This document shows, piece after piece, positions 52,901 through 60,796 of a DNA stretch of 64,000 nucleotides. The stretch lies in contig JACQNC010000014.1 of assembly GCA_016203225.1 (NCBI GenBank), forward strand, positions 1 through 64,000, written 5' to 3'. A program made the position numbers and the translations under genes. Within the stretch, counting starts at the first letter, position 1. Each line of letters begins with the position of its first letter. The notes under the pieces are model-generated. The model had not been told where the DNA came from. It searched no databases and was given only the letters and a program-made list of their open reading frames with translations. This DNA comes from Candidatus Woesearchaeota archaeon (GTDB lineage Archaea > Nanobdellota > Nanobdellia > Woesearchaeales > ARS49).

Positions 52901-55900
52901 GGCAAGACCATCGTGAACTACGACATCGCCACCGAATCGGACACGACAGGCACCAAACTCGGCTATCTCGACAACATCTACATAACGAACGGCACCGGCA
53001 CGATCAGGAAGGTGATATTCGATGGCAGTTCCTTCACGCACAGCACACACCTCTCAAGTTCAGCGACCCTGACTGCGTTGGACCACCTTGGCGTGTTCGC
53101 GAGATACTGGAACGCGACAGGCAAACGCGGCGGAGGATACGCGTTCGACGGCAGGAACGACCACATCACGACAACCACTAGTTTCGTCAACCCGCAGGAC
53201 TTCACACTCTCGTTCTGGTTCAAGACGGCGCACGCTTCGGGGAAGAAGATCGTCGGATTCGAGCAAGATCAAACGGGCGAAGGCACCACGAATTACGACC
53301 GCCATGTGTGGATGGGTACCGACGGCAAGATACACTTCGGCTGGAACCCTACGCCAATCATGGTCGTGAACTCCACAGCCACGCTGAATGACGGTAACTG
53401 GCACCACGTGGCTGCGCTGCATAATTCTTCTGGCAGTTTCGGCGCGTTGTACGTAGACGGCGTATTCCAGCAGAGTGCGACTGGCGCTGCGCAGAGCTTC
53501 ACTGGCTACTGGCGCATCGGCAGTTACATCCTCACCTCGTGGCCGCTGTCCAGCAACGGTTACTTCAACGGCAGCATCGACGAGGTGCTCGTCTTCAACA
53601 GGAGCCTGTCCTCGAACGAGATAAGCCGGATAATACTTGACCAGAACCAAAGCCGTCCTCTCACCGTGATGGTCAGCCCCGAGCTCAGGGCAGGCGATGT
53701 GTGGACAGTCGCGGCGACGCCGAACGACGGCACAATCGACGGTCCCACTACGCTGAGCAACAACGTCACGATCCAGCAAGCCACCGGGTGCAGCACGATC
53801 ACCGGTTCTACGACGTTGGATTCTAATGTCTCCAGCACCGGCACGTGCGTCACCGTCGGCGCGAATGATATCACGCTCGACTGCGCCGGCTTCACGATCA
53901 CGTACGACACCTCGGGCTCGGGAGGGGCGAGCGCAGTGTCCGCGAGCGGCCGGAGGAACGTCACGGTCAAGAACTGCGTTTTCAATGACGGGACCGTAGG
54001 CGGCGGGTTCGGTGCGGGCATCAACTTCACGAGCGTCAACGACAGCCTGATCTTCAACAACACCATCCAGACCAACGGCACGAGCGACAACTATGGCGTC
54101 GTTCTCAGGTCCGGCTCGAACAACACGGTCATAAGAAACAACACGGTGCGCACGCAGGGCAGCTCGACAGACAACTACGGAATCAATCTCGTCACCGCAA
54201 CATTGAACACAGTCGAAGGGAACACGGTCGTCACGAACGGGACCGGTACCGACGAGGGCATCAGGCTCACAAGCACTTCCGCGAACAACGTGGTGCGGCT
54301 CAACAACGTCAATGCGACGAGTTCATCGACGAACGGTCTCTTGGTGTCGTCGAGCTCGGGCAACAACGTCACCAACAACACCGTGCGCACGGGCAGCGGC
54401 CAGGCCTACCGCGTCGAGTCCAGCTCCAACAACTATGTCGCGAACAACACGGGGACGAGCACGAGCGGCAACGTGTTCGCATCGGCGTCGTCATCCTACA
54501 ACCAGTACACGAGGAACATCGCTACGAGCACCAGCGGCAACACCTTCTCGGCAGGAGGTTCGAACAACGAGTCATTCACCTACAACAGAGGGACGAGCAC
54601 GAGCGGCAACGGCCTGCTCCTTTCGGCCAGCAGTTCGGACAACAACATCACCGGCAACAACTTCACGAGCACCAGCAGCACGAGCGTCTACATCTTCTCG
54701 AGCTCCCGGAACCTGCTCATCAACAACACCGTGACGAGCTCAAGCGTATACGGGATGTTCGTCGAATCAAGCAGCATGCACAACCGCGTGCTCACCAACA
54801 CGGTAAGCAGCTCAAGCAGCAGTGGACTACGCATCGACACGAGCGCGCACAACAACACGTTCATCAACAGCACCTTCACCAGCGACACCGATCGGGCCGT
54901 CGACATCATCTCGAGCCAGAACAACACGCTCATAAACGCCACGCTCCTGACGAACAGCACGTGGATCACGGCCGATGCGACATCAACAGGCAACACGATA
55001 GCAAACACGGTCTTCTGGCGACCGAATGGCGAGATCAGGTTCACGCCCACGATAACGCTTTCCAACTCCTCAACGATAAATCTCGCGAAGCTCAACACGT
55101 CGTTCAACCGCGCGTTCCTCAACGCGACCAACCTATCGTTCATGAACGCCAGCGCGTTCATCGCGCTCAACGGGCTGACGTTCACGGACGCCCAGGCGGT
55201 CGTCGACTACGCAGACACTGGCACCAACGTCACGTGCCCTGCGGACGTCTGCACGGAGGTGAGCTACACCGGAGGCGTGTTCGTCTTCAACGTCAGCCAC
55301 TGGACGACATTCCAGGCGCAGGAGTTCGTAACGGACTGCGGCAACCTCACAGCGTCCTCGACGCTGACCAACAGCGTCTCGTCGACAGGCACGTGCTTCA
55401 TCATCGCGGCGAACGACGTCACACTCGACTGCGCAGGATTCGGGATCACGTACGACACGTCCGGCGCTGGCGGCGCGAGCGGCGTGCTCTCATTCAACCA
55501 TTCGAATCTCGTCGTGAAGAACTGCAACATCAACGACTTCAACGCGTCAGGTGCGTTGAGCACAGGCATCAACTTCACGCTCGTCAACAACAGCCAGATC
55601 TTCAACAACACCATCCAGACGAACGGCACGACCGACAATTACGGAATCCTATTGAGAGGCCCGAGCCAGAGCGATGAGGTGTGGGCCAACACCATCAGGA
55701 CGCGAGGCACCTCTTCGGCGAACTATGGCGTCTACTTGACCGGCACGAACAGATACCACAACATCTTCAACAACATCATATTGACGAACGGAACGTCATC
55801 CAACCAGGGAGTCAGGTTGGAATCTGGCGCGGCAAACAACACGATAAACAACAACACAGTCACTACAGGCGGAACGAGCACGTTCAACCACGGCATCACT

Positions 55901-58900
55901 CTCCAGCCGGGCGCGAACCAGAACAACATCACCAACAACAACGTGCGAACGTTCGTCGCCGGTAGCACGTATGGAATAGAATCTCAAGCGAACGATGCGC
56001 AGATAATCGGCAACAACGTGAGCACCCTCGGGACGAGCACGAGCAACCACGGAATGGCCATAATCTCTGCCGCCCGCAACGTAATCCGCAACAACTTCGT
56101 GCGCTCGCAAGGGAGCTCGTTCAACTACGGCACCATCATCCAGACGACCACAGATTCGGTCATAGAGCTGAATGACATAAGGGCGAACGCGGCAGGCAGC
56201 GGCGGCCACGGGCTCTACCTCTTCAGCAGCAGCGCGCGCAACAACGTGAGCAATAACACGATCTCGAGTCTGGATAGTGGCAGTAATGGTGTTCGTATAG
56301 AGACGACGAGCACGGATAACATCATTCGTAATAATACTATCAGCACTAATGGGGCAAGCACGATCGGGGTGTATGTTCTCGTTACGAGCAACATCATCGA
56401 TGGAAACGTGATCAGCACGAATGGATCGAGTTCAGGTCAGTACGGGGTTTATGTCGGGGCATCTCACATACGGGTCACGAACAATGCCATCACTACGAAT
56501 GGCACGACGGGAAACCACGGGATTTACGCGTTCAGTTCGGTGACGAACCTCACAGCCACAAATAACGTCATAACTGTCGGAGGAACGAGCACCACCTCGA
56601 GCCCTACGGCAGGGATAAGGCTTGACACCAGTGTCACGAACAGCGTGTTGACGAACAACACCATCACGGTCACGAACTCTGGCGCGGGGAGCCAGGGTGT
56701 GCTAATCACTGCGAGCTCGAACCTGAACAACTTTTCGATGACGACGATCAACATCCCCTCGAACGTCAACGCGACCGGCGTGCGCGTGGAGGCGACGTCA
56801 TTGAACAACACGTTCAACTACACCACGATCTCCATCGCCGGCAACGAGCCCGCGCTGTCCGTCTCGACATCAAACACGACGCGGTTCTTCAACACGCACA
56901 TCACCGCCCGCACCAAGTGGATCGACGCGGTCACGACCCAGATAAACATCACGAACACGACCTTCAACTCCAGCGCGGGGAGAATCAACTATCAGGGTTC
57001 GTTGTTCAGCGCCGGCACCGTGAACGTCACCGCCGCGAAACTCAACACATCATTCAACCGCGCGTTCCTCAACGCGACAAACCTCACGTTCCTGAACGCG
57101 AGCGCGTTCATAACGCTGCAAGGACTTCCGTTCGCCGACCCTGTGCTGCGCGTCGACTATTCAGGCACCGGCACGAACGTGACGTGTCCGTCAAGCACCT
57201 GCACGCGGATAAGCTATTCCGGCGGCACGCTGCTGTTCAACGTCAGCCACTGGACCACATTCACGTCAGGGGACAATACCGTCCCCACGATCGCGCAGGT
57301 CATCCTCAACACGACGAATCCCGCGACGAACGACACCAACCAGAACCTCACGGCGTACGTCATCAACGCGACGGACGCAGACGGTAACGATGTACAAAAT
57401 ATAACCGACTGGCGCAAACACAATGGTGTCAACTTCACATCGCTCGCGGTCGCGAACACGCCGTTCGAGACCGACGTGAGCAGCCTCGCGATCGGCGCTG
57501 TCCGCGACTACAGCACGTTCGCGAACAACGGCACGCTCGGCAACGGCACCGCAGGGAACGGATCGACATGGACGAGCGCAGGCAGGGTCGGAGGCGCTTA
57601 CGTGTTCGACGGCGTCGACGATTTCATCGACCTCGGCGCCAGCCCTGTGCTCAATTTCGGCAGCGGCAACTTCACTTATGAGGCATGGATAAAGACATCT
57701 GCTCTCGGAGTGGGTTCGAGGATCATCGCGCAGGACCGGAATCTCGCCAACAATCGTGCACTCGCCATCTTTGGGACCACGAATAAGTCGCTATTCACGT
57801 GTCGGGACAGCAGCTCCAACCAGATGTCGGCCGTAGGCAATACAACGATCCCTGACGGCAACTGGCACCATGTGGTCGGCGTAAGAAACGGCTCGACGGC
57901 GCTCATCTATGTCGACGGCGTGCTCGAGAACATGACCACCAACACCGCGGTAGGTTCGTGCGACGGTGACACCTCGACAAGGATCGGCAAGAGGGGAGCA
58001 GCAGGATTCCTGCCGTTCAACGGCACCATTGATGAGGTCCGTATCTACAACTTCTCGCTCACCGCGGGCCAAGTGCTGCAGAACTACCTCGATGGAAACG
58101 CGAGCAGGCACTCGATGACAGTCCATTCCGATGAGACGAACGCGAGCGACGTCTGGCAGACGTGCGCCACGCCCAACGACAACATCATCGACGGCAGCAC
58201 CGTGTGCAGTAACAACGTGACCATCCAGGCGGCCGCGGGCAACACGGCTCCGACTGCGCCGGTCCTACTCTTCCCCGCGAACAACAGCAACGTCACCACG
58301 AGAAGCCCGAACTTCAACTGGAGCAACAGCACAGATGCTGAAGGCGTGTCGGTGAACTACAGCATCGAGATCGCGACGAACCCGAGCTTCTCCAGCATCG
58401 TCGTCAACACCACAGGCATCAACAGCCTCGCGAACTCCAACACGACCAACTTCACGATAAGCCAGGTGCTCGACGTCGACACGGTCTACTGGTGGCGCGT
58501 CATCGCTACTGACGGCACGTTCTTCAGCCCGTACAGCGGCGTGTTCAACTTCACGCTGCAGAGCTTCCTCAGCATCACGCTAATCAACGACACGGTAAAC
58601 TTCGGCAACGTCACCCTCGGCGTGGAGAAGAACACGACAAACGAGTCCGTCTTCCCGTTCCTGTTGGAGAACACCGGCAACGTGTTCGTGAACATCACCA
58701 TAACCGGCGAGAAGATATTCCAGCAGGCCGCGTTCCCGAGCACGAGCTACCGGTACAAGGCGCGCGCGAACGAATCCGGCGCGTTCAACACGGGCGCGAG
58801 CACGCTGACATTCACGAACGTCACCAACGTTAGCACGACCAAGGACATCGTCGACCTCAACTGGACTAACGCCAAGGACGACGCCAAGATCGACGTGCAG

Positions 58901-58966
58901 ATCGTCACTCCCACAGACGAACCGCCCGGAGTGAAAAACAGTACCTTCACGTTCACGGTAGCATGA
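43949..58966 (+). CDS. Giant surface protein (5,005 aa) of beta-helix and LamG modules
   Basis: Starts at a GTG; internal ATGs at residues 29 and 89 are alternatives. Residues 1-88 are a polar, helical, probably cytosolic part; 90-106 form a membrane helix (MPLSFIVILLTLTLFL), not a cleavable signal. A cadherin-like domain (about 225-320) leads to beta-helix 1 (about 360-870, NosD-like, starting GTLTNANNTL). Seven LamG modules of about 325 residues follow to 3280, then beta-helices 2 and 3, LamG 8 (4440-4765), a fibronectin III domain and a tail sandwich. It is very rich in Asn, Thr and Ser with many NxT/NxS sequons, so likely glycosylated. An adhesin or filament role is inferred. There is no C-terminal anchor. 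Confidence 0.85.
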   Translation: MGKGGGLQSYRSAPSRLASRFDTLYVAAMRSPAAARKQYPALLDLYQKLLGSDASIAVKSFAYQKTSQVYRLAQSSGTHFASPTTPSWMMPLSFIVILLTLTLFLRPGITGFFGIETRSVSEALALSSSSSSGVLTLQGIPDSLVFDGTWNGQGIGRVYAVFADGHRLLAADTTLLPTMPGATFHFTQTCVETCDNLDAPSNVVTVEFEVSDGAEMLLDQVTYTTSENNPPAWVGTTNTFEMTDTLTLDLSTLFFDPDGDTLTFLATAPELLQVRLEGSTLTLTPEPGFTSDTVSVIASDGIAISQATLIITRTTVETAPSITPVYETSETVQEPALSTAAPTQNVTTTGLLTTDGFSIATDVTACGTLTNANNTLINNVTAATGTCFVMNCNDCFLDCAGNTVTYGNTTSVGAGITAASRANITIRNCRFAHGGGGSAGIVGINLTSITAGSIQDSRVTVNGTTDSDGIALLGNTSQFTISNVTTAVTMTGSGTLNSNAVRLAGASGSVFVDRVNISSSTLGITGVRGPVSILMTNISNVIMDGNVISANSTNTGGKGIAASGVLVFNVTARNNTLALSSTAAGTDTIFLSGVAHKIINNTINSSAATTGITGIRFGSNASNASQNRVFVSGSNPIGLKADSSVNAIFEDNMVTIPSSSATTGYGLYAVTSALNTTFRRNNVTFTGSTANTQLIRVESQANLTWFDSNILTGDSTGTSSGVYIQNSYGMRFTGNVFRNVFRWMGQENVSGFPSVTANYTGNQFTTDFGSINITPRVQLNGTFNVTQAHLNVTLNRSYVNATNLTFFNTSAFITLNLSALSIVNPKPMLDSADTGAFVTCPASKCTEQSFTNSMFVFNVSSWTTFAAAETGNSAPTISSVILNTTNTSTNNTNQNLTLYLNGVADVDNDSVQNITDWRLWNGSTFKSLATLNMPFETNLSATTTRAVSDYSTSKNNGTLGGGTASAVPSWITTGRVGGAYKFDGINDYIDVPDNESLDMSSITISAWINTTTSGVNNMIVTRDTNSGAGTRIFQFRINAANKVDCILFIGGSADTNNIGLTSVNDGSWHHVACTYNQATGSVRVYFDGLPEYNETQAATALDSGTIGYYIGKFEDGGGPVMYTGMIDEVQVFNRPLSQQQIYQMYLEGNQGRHVRTMHANETELNDIWRVAVTPNDDVEDGATTSSNNVTILQTLNEAPSISQVILNTTNPSANSSQQDLTGFIIGVSDAEGDPVQNITDWRVNGSSLAALNLPFETNTSNLTNRSIRDYSTFKNNASLGGGASANAPAWNRTGIRGGSYRFDGTNDFIIVHQNESLDFTQQYTLEAWVNITAHKNYNVLFTRGVGEADDIEWYYTSTPQFTIVHNRGNGGTTAVIQQTVASPTAGQWTYVAVTYRNGTLRYFLNGAEVALTSATNVQAPLDTNRDWKIGATAHSAFGGTGFFQGQMDEVRFYNRSLSPEQIRQNYAESNASRGLKPVLLHNELGIGQNWTLAVTPNDNQPNTDGTTVLSNSVLLTSGIPSITSVTLNTTNPATNSTSTNLTVYVTGASDPDGDPVQNITDWRTHNGTAFNSIAILYMPFETNTSNLANTVVKDYSTYQNNGTTGQSALTQIPAWTSSGKVGGAYRFDGSNDRINITDSASITTALARSTTFEAWVNVNASTGAGQVIVGQGDSQAAAENTFLRLQLSSTLVPQLTHRTSGDASTQTVSATGAIAPNQWYHIAGVRVAGSELRIYVNGALNATAAGDNGNTFSSSRSLGIGVDMEIDGTDASAFFNGTIDEVRIYNRTLTTDQIRADFERGQTGIPMTMIVHNETTAGDIWQVAVTPNDNRQNTDGTTLFSNITILSNVAPSISQVILNSTNPVTNNTNQNLTAYVIGASDADGDAVRNITNWRRNGTSIAVWHLAFESNISSTSAGLIRDYGTHSNNATLGAGSSTNAPTWNLSGRVGGAYIYDGVNDYIQSATNGLNAFGGFGATTGSTMEAWIKTGSSASMSAVGFGLSSSATPILAMTFVSGTVRYQYRTDNAAELGGGIYDSTKTVNDNQWHHVVLRRSGTTFEIYIDGVVNKTGTDASSFNTLTTNRQVTGARRSTTDTQFFNGTIDEVRLYNFSLTPQQILQNFLDGNQSRDHATMVSTELAVGDIWQTAVTPNDGIEDGVAVLSNNVTIINNRPTIAQVILNSTNPASNSTQHNLTVTVINASDVEGDGVQNITDWRRHNGVNFTSIAVLNFPFETNVSVTTAKAIRDYSTFANNGTLGGGVSTGIPTFTNGTVGMAYSFDGTDDRINVSNNVVFNMTRWTLEAWIKPTAIGDTPIIVRTANAAGTQQLIDIPSGVIKGYTLRINTPENNGFCVVGDGSTAFSASSAANTVLTGIWTHLACAYNGSYITLYINGTAVATTSVGTISYTHTGDLQLGHGFTSTPAEVLYSGLIDEAFVYNRTLGAAELVSHYQLGKAGRRYSTMLSSELQAGDVWQVAVTPNDNKPNTDGETVLSNNVTIQANSAPIIQQVILNSTNPATNSTNHNLTVSVIGASDIDGEQVQNVTDWRRYNGTGFTSMAMLNMPFDINGSSNVRDYSTYQNNGTLGAGAASPTWNTSGKIGGAYQFDGGDYISRNTVTLPTGSVASAEAWIYPTAYADATYNGIVSWGSRTSADSFLLSIQSTGRPSFATWANDFVPTWGPVATLNAWNHIAAVLNGTYVVLYMNGQPIKGTIDATPNMVSTNLGIGITDYPGRYFTGLIDQMRVYNRSLSEDEVLQSMRDGNTSKNLMALVAQELQPNDIWLVAATPNDRTIDGTTVLSGNVTVVNSTPAITGLVLNMTDPATNDTNQNLTMYVTSAFDIDNDSFQNITDWRRNGTSIAVLNVPFETNSSTTVRDYSTFGNNGTTYGTMRAQYSVTASGNSYLYEDLTSVTDYVIASGDVLEYDVYWNSAEDYVAFDYTTSDASALRAAGATDQNGLDAHPTTDISGYARGKWYHRIISLPSGHVGKTIVNYDIATESDTTGTKLGYLDNIYITNGTGTIRKVIFDGSSFTHSTHLSSSATLTALDHLGVFARYWNATGKRGGGYAFDGRNDHITTTTSFVNPQDFTLSFWFKTAHASGKKIVGFEQDQTGEGTTNYDRHVWMGTDGKIHFGWNPTPIMVVNSTATLNDGNWHHVAALHNSSGSFGALYVDGVFQQSATGAAQSFTGYWRIGSYILTSWPLSSNGYFNGSIDEVLVFNRSLSSNEISRIILDQNQSRPLTVMVSPELRAGDVWTVAATPNDGTIDGPTTLSNNVTIQQATGCSTITGSTTLDSNVSSTGTCVTVGANDITLDCAGFTITYDTSGSGGASAVSASGRRNVTVKNCVFNDGTVGGGFGAGINFTSVNDSLIFNNTIQTNGTSDNYGVVLRSGSNNTVIRNNTVRTQGSSTDNYGINLVTATLNTVEGNTVVTNGTGTDEGIRLTSTSANNVVRLNNVNATSSSTNGLLVSSSSGNNVTNNTVRTGSGQAYRVESSSNNYVANNTGTSTSGNVFASASSSYNQYTRNIATSTSGNTFSAGGSNNESFTYNRGTSTSGNGLLLSASSSDNNITGNNFTSTSSTSVYIFSSSRNLLINNTVTSSSVYGMFVESSSMHNRVLTNTVSSSSSSGLRIDTSAHNNTFINSTFTSDTDRAVDIISSQNNTLINATLLTNSTWITADATSTGNTIANTVFWRPNGEIRFTPTITLSNSSTINLAKLNTSFNRAFLNATNLSFMNASAFIALNGLTFTDAQAVVDYADTGTNVTCPADVCTEVSYTGGVFVFNVSHWTTFQAQEFVTDCGNLTASSTLTNSVSSTGTCFIIAANDVTLDCAGFGITYDTSGAGGASGVLSFNHSNLVVKNCNINDFNASGALSTGINFTLVNNSQIFNNTIQTNGTTDNYGILLRGPSQSDEVWANTIRTRGTSSANYGVYLTGTNRYHNIFNNIILTNGTSSNQGVRLESGAANNTINNNTVTTGGTSTFNHGITLQPGANQNNITNNNVRTFVAGSTYGIESQANDAQIIGNNVSTLGTSTSNHGMAIISAARNVIRNNFVRSQGSSFNYGTIIQTTTDSVIELNDIRANAAGSGGHGLYLFSSSARNNVSNNTISSLDSGSNGVRIETTSTDNIIRNNTISTNGASTIGVYVLVTSNIIDGNVISTNGSSSGQYGVYVGASHIRVTNNAITTNGTTGNHGIYAFSSVTNLTATNNVITVGGTSTTSSPTAGIRLDTSVTNSVLTNNTITVTNSGAGSQGVLITASSNLNNFSMTTINIPSNVNATGVRVEATSLNNTFNYTTISIAGNEPALSVSTSNTTRFFNTHITARTKWIDAVTTQINITNTTFNSSAGRINYQGSLFSAGTVNVTAAKLNTSFNRAFLNATNLTFLNASAFITLQGLPFADPVLRVDYSGTGTNVTCPSSTCTRISYSGGTLLFNVSHWTTFTSGDNTVPTIAQVILNTTNPATNDTNQNLTAYVINATDADGNDVQNITDWRKHNGVNFTSLAVANTPFETDVSSLAIGAVRDYSTFANNGTLGNGTAGNGSTWTSAGRVGGAYVFDGVDDFIDLGASPVLNFGSGNFTYEAWIKTSALGVGSRIIAQDRNLANNRALAIFGTTNKSLFTCRDSSSNQMSAVGNTTIPDGNWHHVVGVRNGSTALIYVDGVLENMTTNTAVGSCDGDTSTRIGKRGAAGFLPFNGTIDEVRIYNFSLTAGQVLQNYLDGNASRHSMTVHSDETNASDVWQTCATPNDNIIDGSTVCSNNVTIQAAAGNTAPTAPVLLFPANNSNVTTRSPNFNWSNSTDAEGVSVNYSIEIATNPSFSSIVVNTTGINSLANSNTTNFTISQVLDVDTVYWWRVIATDGTFFSPYSGVFNFTLQSFLSITLINDTVNFGNVTLGVEKNTTNESVFPFLLENTGNVFVNITITGEKIFQQAAFPSTSYRYKARANESGAFNTGASTLTFTNVTNVSTTKDIVDLNWTNAKDDAKIDVQIVTPTDEPPGVKNSTFTFTVA
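46561..53784 (+). repeat. Seven tandem LamG modules in the giant gene
   Basis: Each module of about 970 bases opens with an Ig-like linker (PTI..VILNTTNP, then VQNITDWR) and continues into a LamG fold (RDYSTFANNGTLGGG, GGAYRFDG.NDY, WHHV, YVDGV, GTIDEVRIYN). Module starts are near 46561, 47530, 48500, 49490, 50453, 51445 and 52359. The seventh carries an extra domain of about 165 residues (52605-53105). An eighth copy stands apart at 57271. Confidence 0.85.
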
Positions 58967-59064
58967 AGAAAACAACCGATAGCAGGATAGCGCAGGATCG
59001 CAATAGTCCGCAGACTCCTCCGCGTTCCCGGGCCGTCTCCGCTTCGCCCGCTCCCCGCTCTTCT

Positions 59065-59139
59065 CCCCCGGCACGATTGACGTCGCTTCATCGCAGTCGA
59101 TTCGGAAGCAATGAAGCCACTACCAACCTGCTTGGGGAT
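59065..59139. repeat. Dispersed palindromic repeat, copy E
   Basis: 75 bases, TCCCCCGGCACGATTGACGT to CCAACCTGCTTGGGGA, with TCGATTC at the centre and an inner GCTTCAT/ATGAAGC stem. It lies between the giant gene stop and the next gene, inside an apparent N-terminal extension of that ORF, which is therefore not coding. Confidence 0.85.
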
Positions 59140-59178
59140 GTTCACGCGTGGGACGGCAGGCAGGCGTTCTGCAAGTTC

Positions 59179-60462
59179 ATGCTCTGCTTCAGCCTAATCA
59201 TCCTGCTCAGCCTTTCCGTATCAGCGTTCGGCATCAGGCCAGCACAAAAAACAATCGAGTTCGTGCCCGGCGCGGAATACGACGGCCGTTTCACCATCGT
59301 GCGCGACTCGGGCGAGCCAGCGAACGTGCGCGTGTACGCCGAAGGCGCGCTCGCGCCGTACATAACGTTCGACCAGGACACCCTAACGCTCGAGGGACTC
59401 GAGGCGGACATACACTATCATGTTAAACTGCCGTCAGATATCGCGCCAGGCGACAGCCTCGGCAGGATAATGGTCGAACAACAGCTACCATCAGGCGAGG
59501 ACGGCATCGGCGCGCGCATAAGGATCACGTTCAAGATCCACGTCACCGCGCCCTACCCTGAGAAGTTCATCGGCGGCGCGCTCGACGTCACGAGTGCGGG
59601 ATACGACCTCGCCGTCAAGACCACCATCCAGAACCTCGGAATAACTTCCCTCGCGGAGGTCCACCCCCTCGTCACCATAACGGACGCGGATGACGCTCAA
59701 GTCACGCAAGTCTCGCTACCGAAGAAACCGCTGCCCATCGCGACGACAGAGACATTCGAGCGCACAGTCACCCTGCCCGGCATCAAGAACGGGGTCTACC
59801 GCGCGACGGCCGCGGTCACGTACGACGGCGCGCTGCTCGAACTAATCAAGGAATTCACCATCGGCAACCCCACGGTCACGATCGCGTACAAAGACCAGTA
59901 CCTCAAGGCAGGCGAGATCAACACGTTCAACTTCGAGGTCGTCAACCAGTGGAACGCCCCCATCGATAACATCGTCGCGCGGCTCTCCATCCAAGGAAAC
60001 GAACAGGAACTCGCCGCGTTCAAGACCGAACGCTTCAGCCTCGCGGCCCACGAACGCAAGAGGGTCACGGCATATCTCGACGCGCGCAAGCTCGCGCCAG
60101 GACAGTACCCCGCGATGCTGAGCATCATCCACGACGCGGGAAGCATAGACGAGCCGTTCCTGATAGAACTCCTCGAGATAGACGAATACGAACAAAAGGT
60201 CACGGAAGCGCCAGCCAAGCTCCCGTGGGCGCCATTGGCGGGGCTCATCGCGCTGCTCATCTTCAACACGGTAATTATAGGGATGATAATCCTGAAGCTC
60301 GTCAAGCGCGGAAAGGAAGTGGACGCGTCAGACGCCGTCGCGGCGTTCGCGACCAAGGCCAGAAAGCTCGGTTTCGATGACGCTGAGATACGGCAGCGCC
60401 TCCAGAAGGCGGGCTGGTCAAGCCAGGTCATAGAGCGAGGCATGCAAAAAACAGGAAAATAG
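59179..60462 (+). CDS. Membrane-anchored surface sandwich protein with cytosolic tail
   Basis: 427 residues from the ATG at 59179, chosen because it begins a signal peptide (MLCFSLIILLSLSVSAFG) and because the upstream ORF part is repeat copy E. Three beta sandwiches on the outside (FTIVRDSGEPANVRVYAEG, FNFEVVNQWNAPIDNIVARL), a membrane helix (LIALLIFNTVIIGMIILKLV) and a cytosolic tail with a UBA-like helical unit (DAEIRQRLQKAGWSSQVIE). Paralogue of the 61511 product, which lacks the tail. Confidence 0.78.
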   Translation: MLCFSLIILLSLSVSAFGIRPAQKTIEFVPGAEYDGRFTIVRDSGEPANVRVYAEGALAPYITFDQDTLTLEGLEADIHYHVKLPSDIAPGDSLGRIMVEQQLPSGEDGIGARIRITFKIHVTAPYPEKFIGGALDVTSAGYDLAVKTTIQNLGITSLAEVHPLVTITDADDAQVTQVSLPKKPLPIATTETFERTVTLPGIKNGVYRATAAVTYDGALLELIKEFTIGNPTVTIAYKDQYLKAGEINTFNFEVVNQWNAPIDNIVARLSIQGNEQELAAFKTERFSLAAHERKRVTAYLDARKLAPGQYPAMLSIIHDAGSIDEPFLIELLEIDEYEQKVTEAPAKLPWAPLAGLIALLIFNTVIIGMIILKLVKRGKEVDASDAVAAFATKARKLGFDDAEIRQRLQKAGWSSQVIERGMQKTGK

Positions 60463-60540
60463 CGTGGATTGAGAGTCTGGACGCCACATCCACAAATAGA
60501 AATGTTTAAATATGACTAGACTGTCGGGTTGACTAGCAAA

Positions 60541-60546
60541 AGGAGG
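60541..60546 (+). promoter_or_regulatory. Strong Shine-Dalgarno before the 60553 gene
   Basis: AGGAGG six bases before the ATG. The genes at 60797, 62610 and 63020 have the same AGGAGG-type site, in contrast to the leaderless first genes elsewhere. Confidence 0.65.
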
Positions 60547-60552
60547 TTCCCG

Positions 60553-60783
60553 ATGGCTCAAGACATCTCGAAGAAGACACTCGTCATTCTGGTGTTCATC
60601 ATCATCCTCGTGACCATAATCGGCACGTGGGCCGTCCTGAACACGTCAACACAGCAATTGGTCCGCAGCTCGGGCCAGGCCAAGGGCATCGTCATGTTCC
60701 AAATAGTAGGCGCAGAACCACAAGCGCCGCAGCAAAGCGCCAGCGAAATCACTGGCAACGCAGTATTCCAAATCGTCGGCTAA
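60553..60783 (+). CDS. Small N-anchored surface protein, 76 aa
   Basis: 76 residues. After MAQDISKKT a membrane helix (LVILVFIIILVTIIGTWAVL) is followed by a short outside part with two copies of an FQIVG motif (GIVMFQIVGA and NAVFQIVG, the latter at the very end). There is no sign of prepilin cleavage. It leads the surface cluster, 13 bases before the 60797 gene. Confidence 0.7.
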   Translation: MAQDISKKTLVILVFIIILVTIIGTWAVLNTSTQQLVRSSGQAKGIVMFQIVGAEPQAPQQSASEITGNAVFQIVG

Positions 60784-60796
60784 AGGAGGCGAACGA

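Noticed and set aside
58963-59178. N-terminal extension of the 59179 gene frame
   Set aside because: It contains dispersed repeat copy E and low-complexity Ser/Pro/Arg text, and a clear signal peptide begins at 59179.
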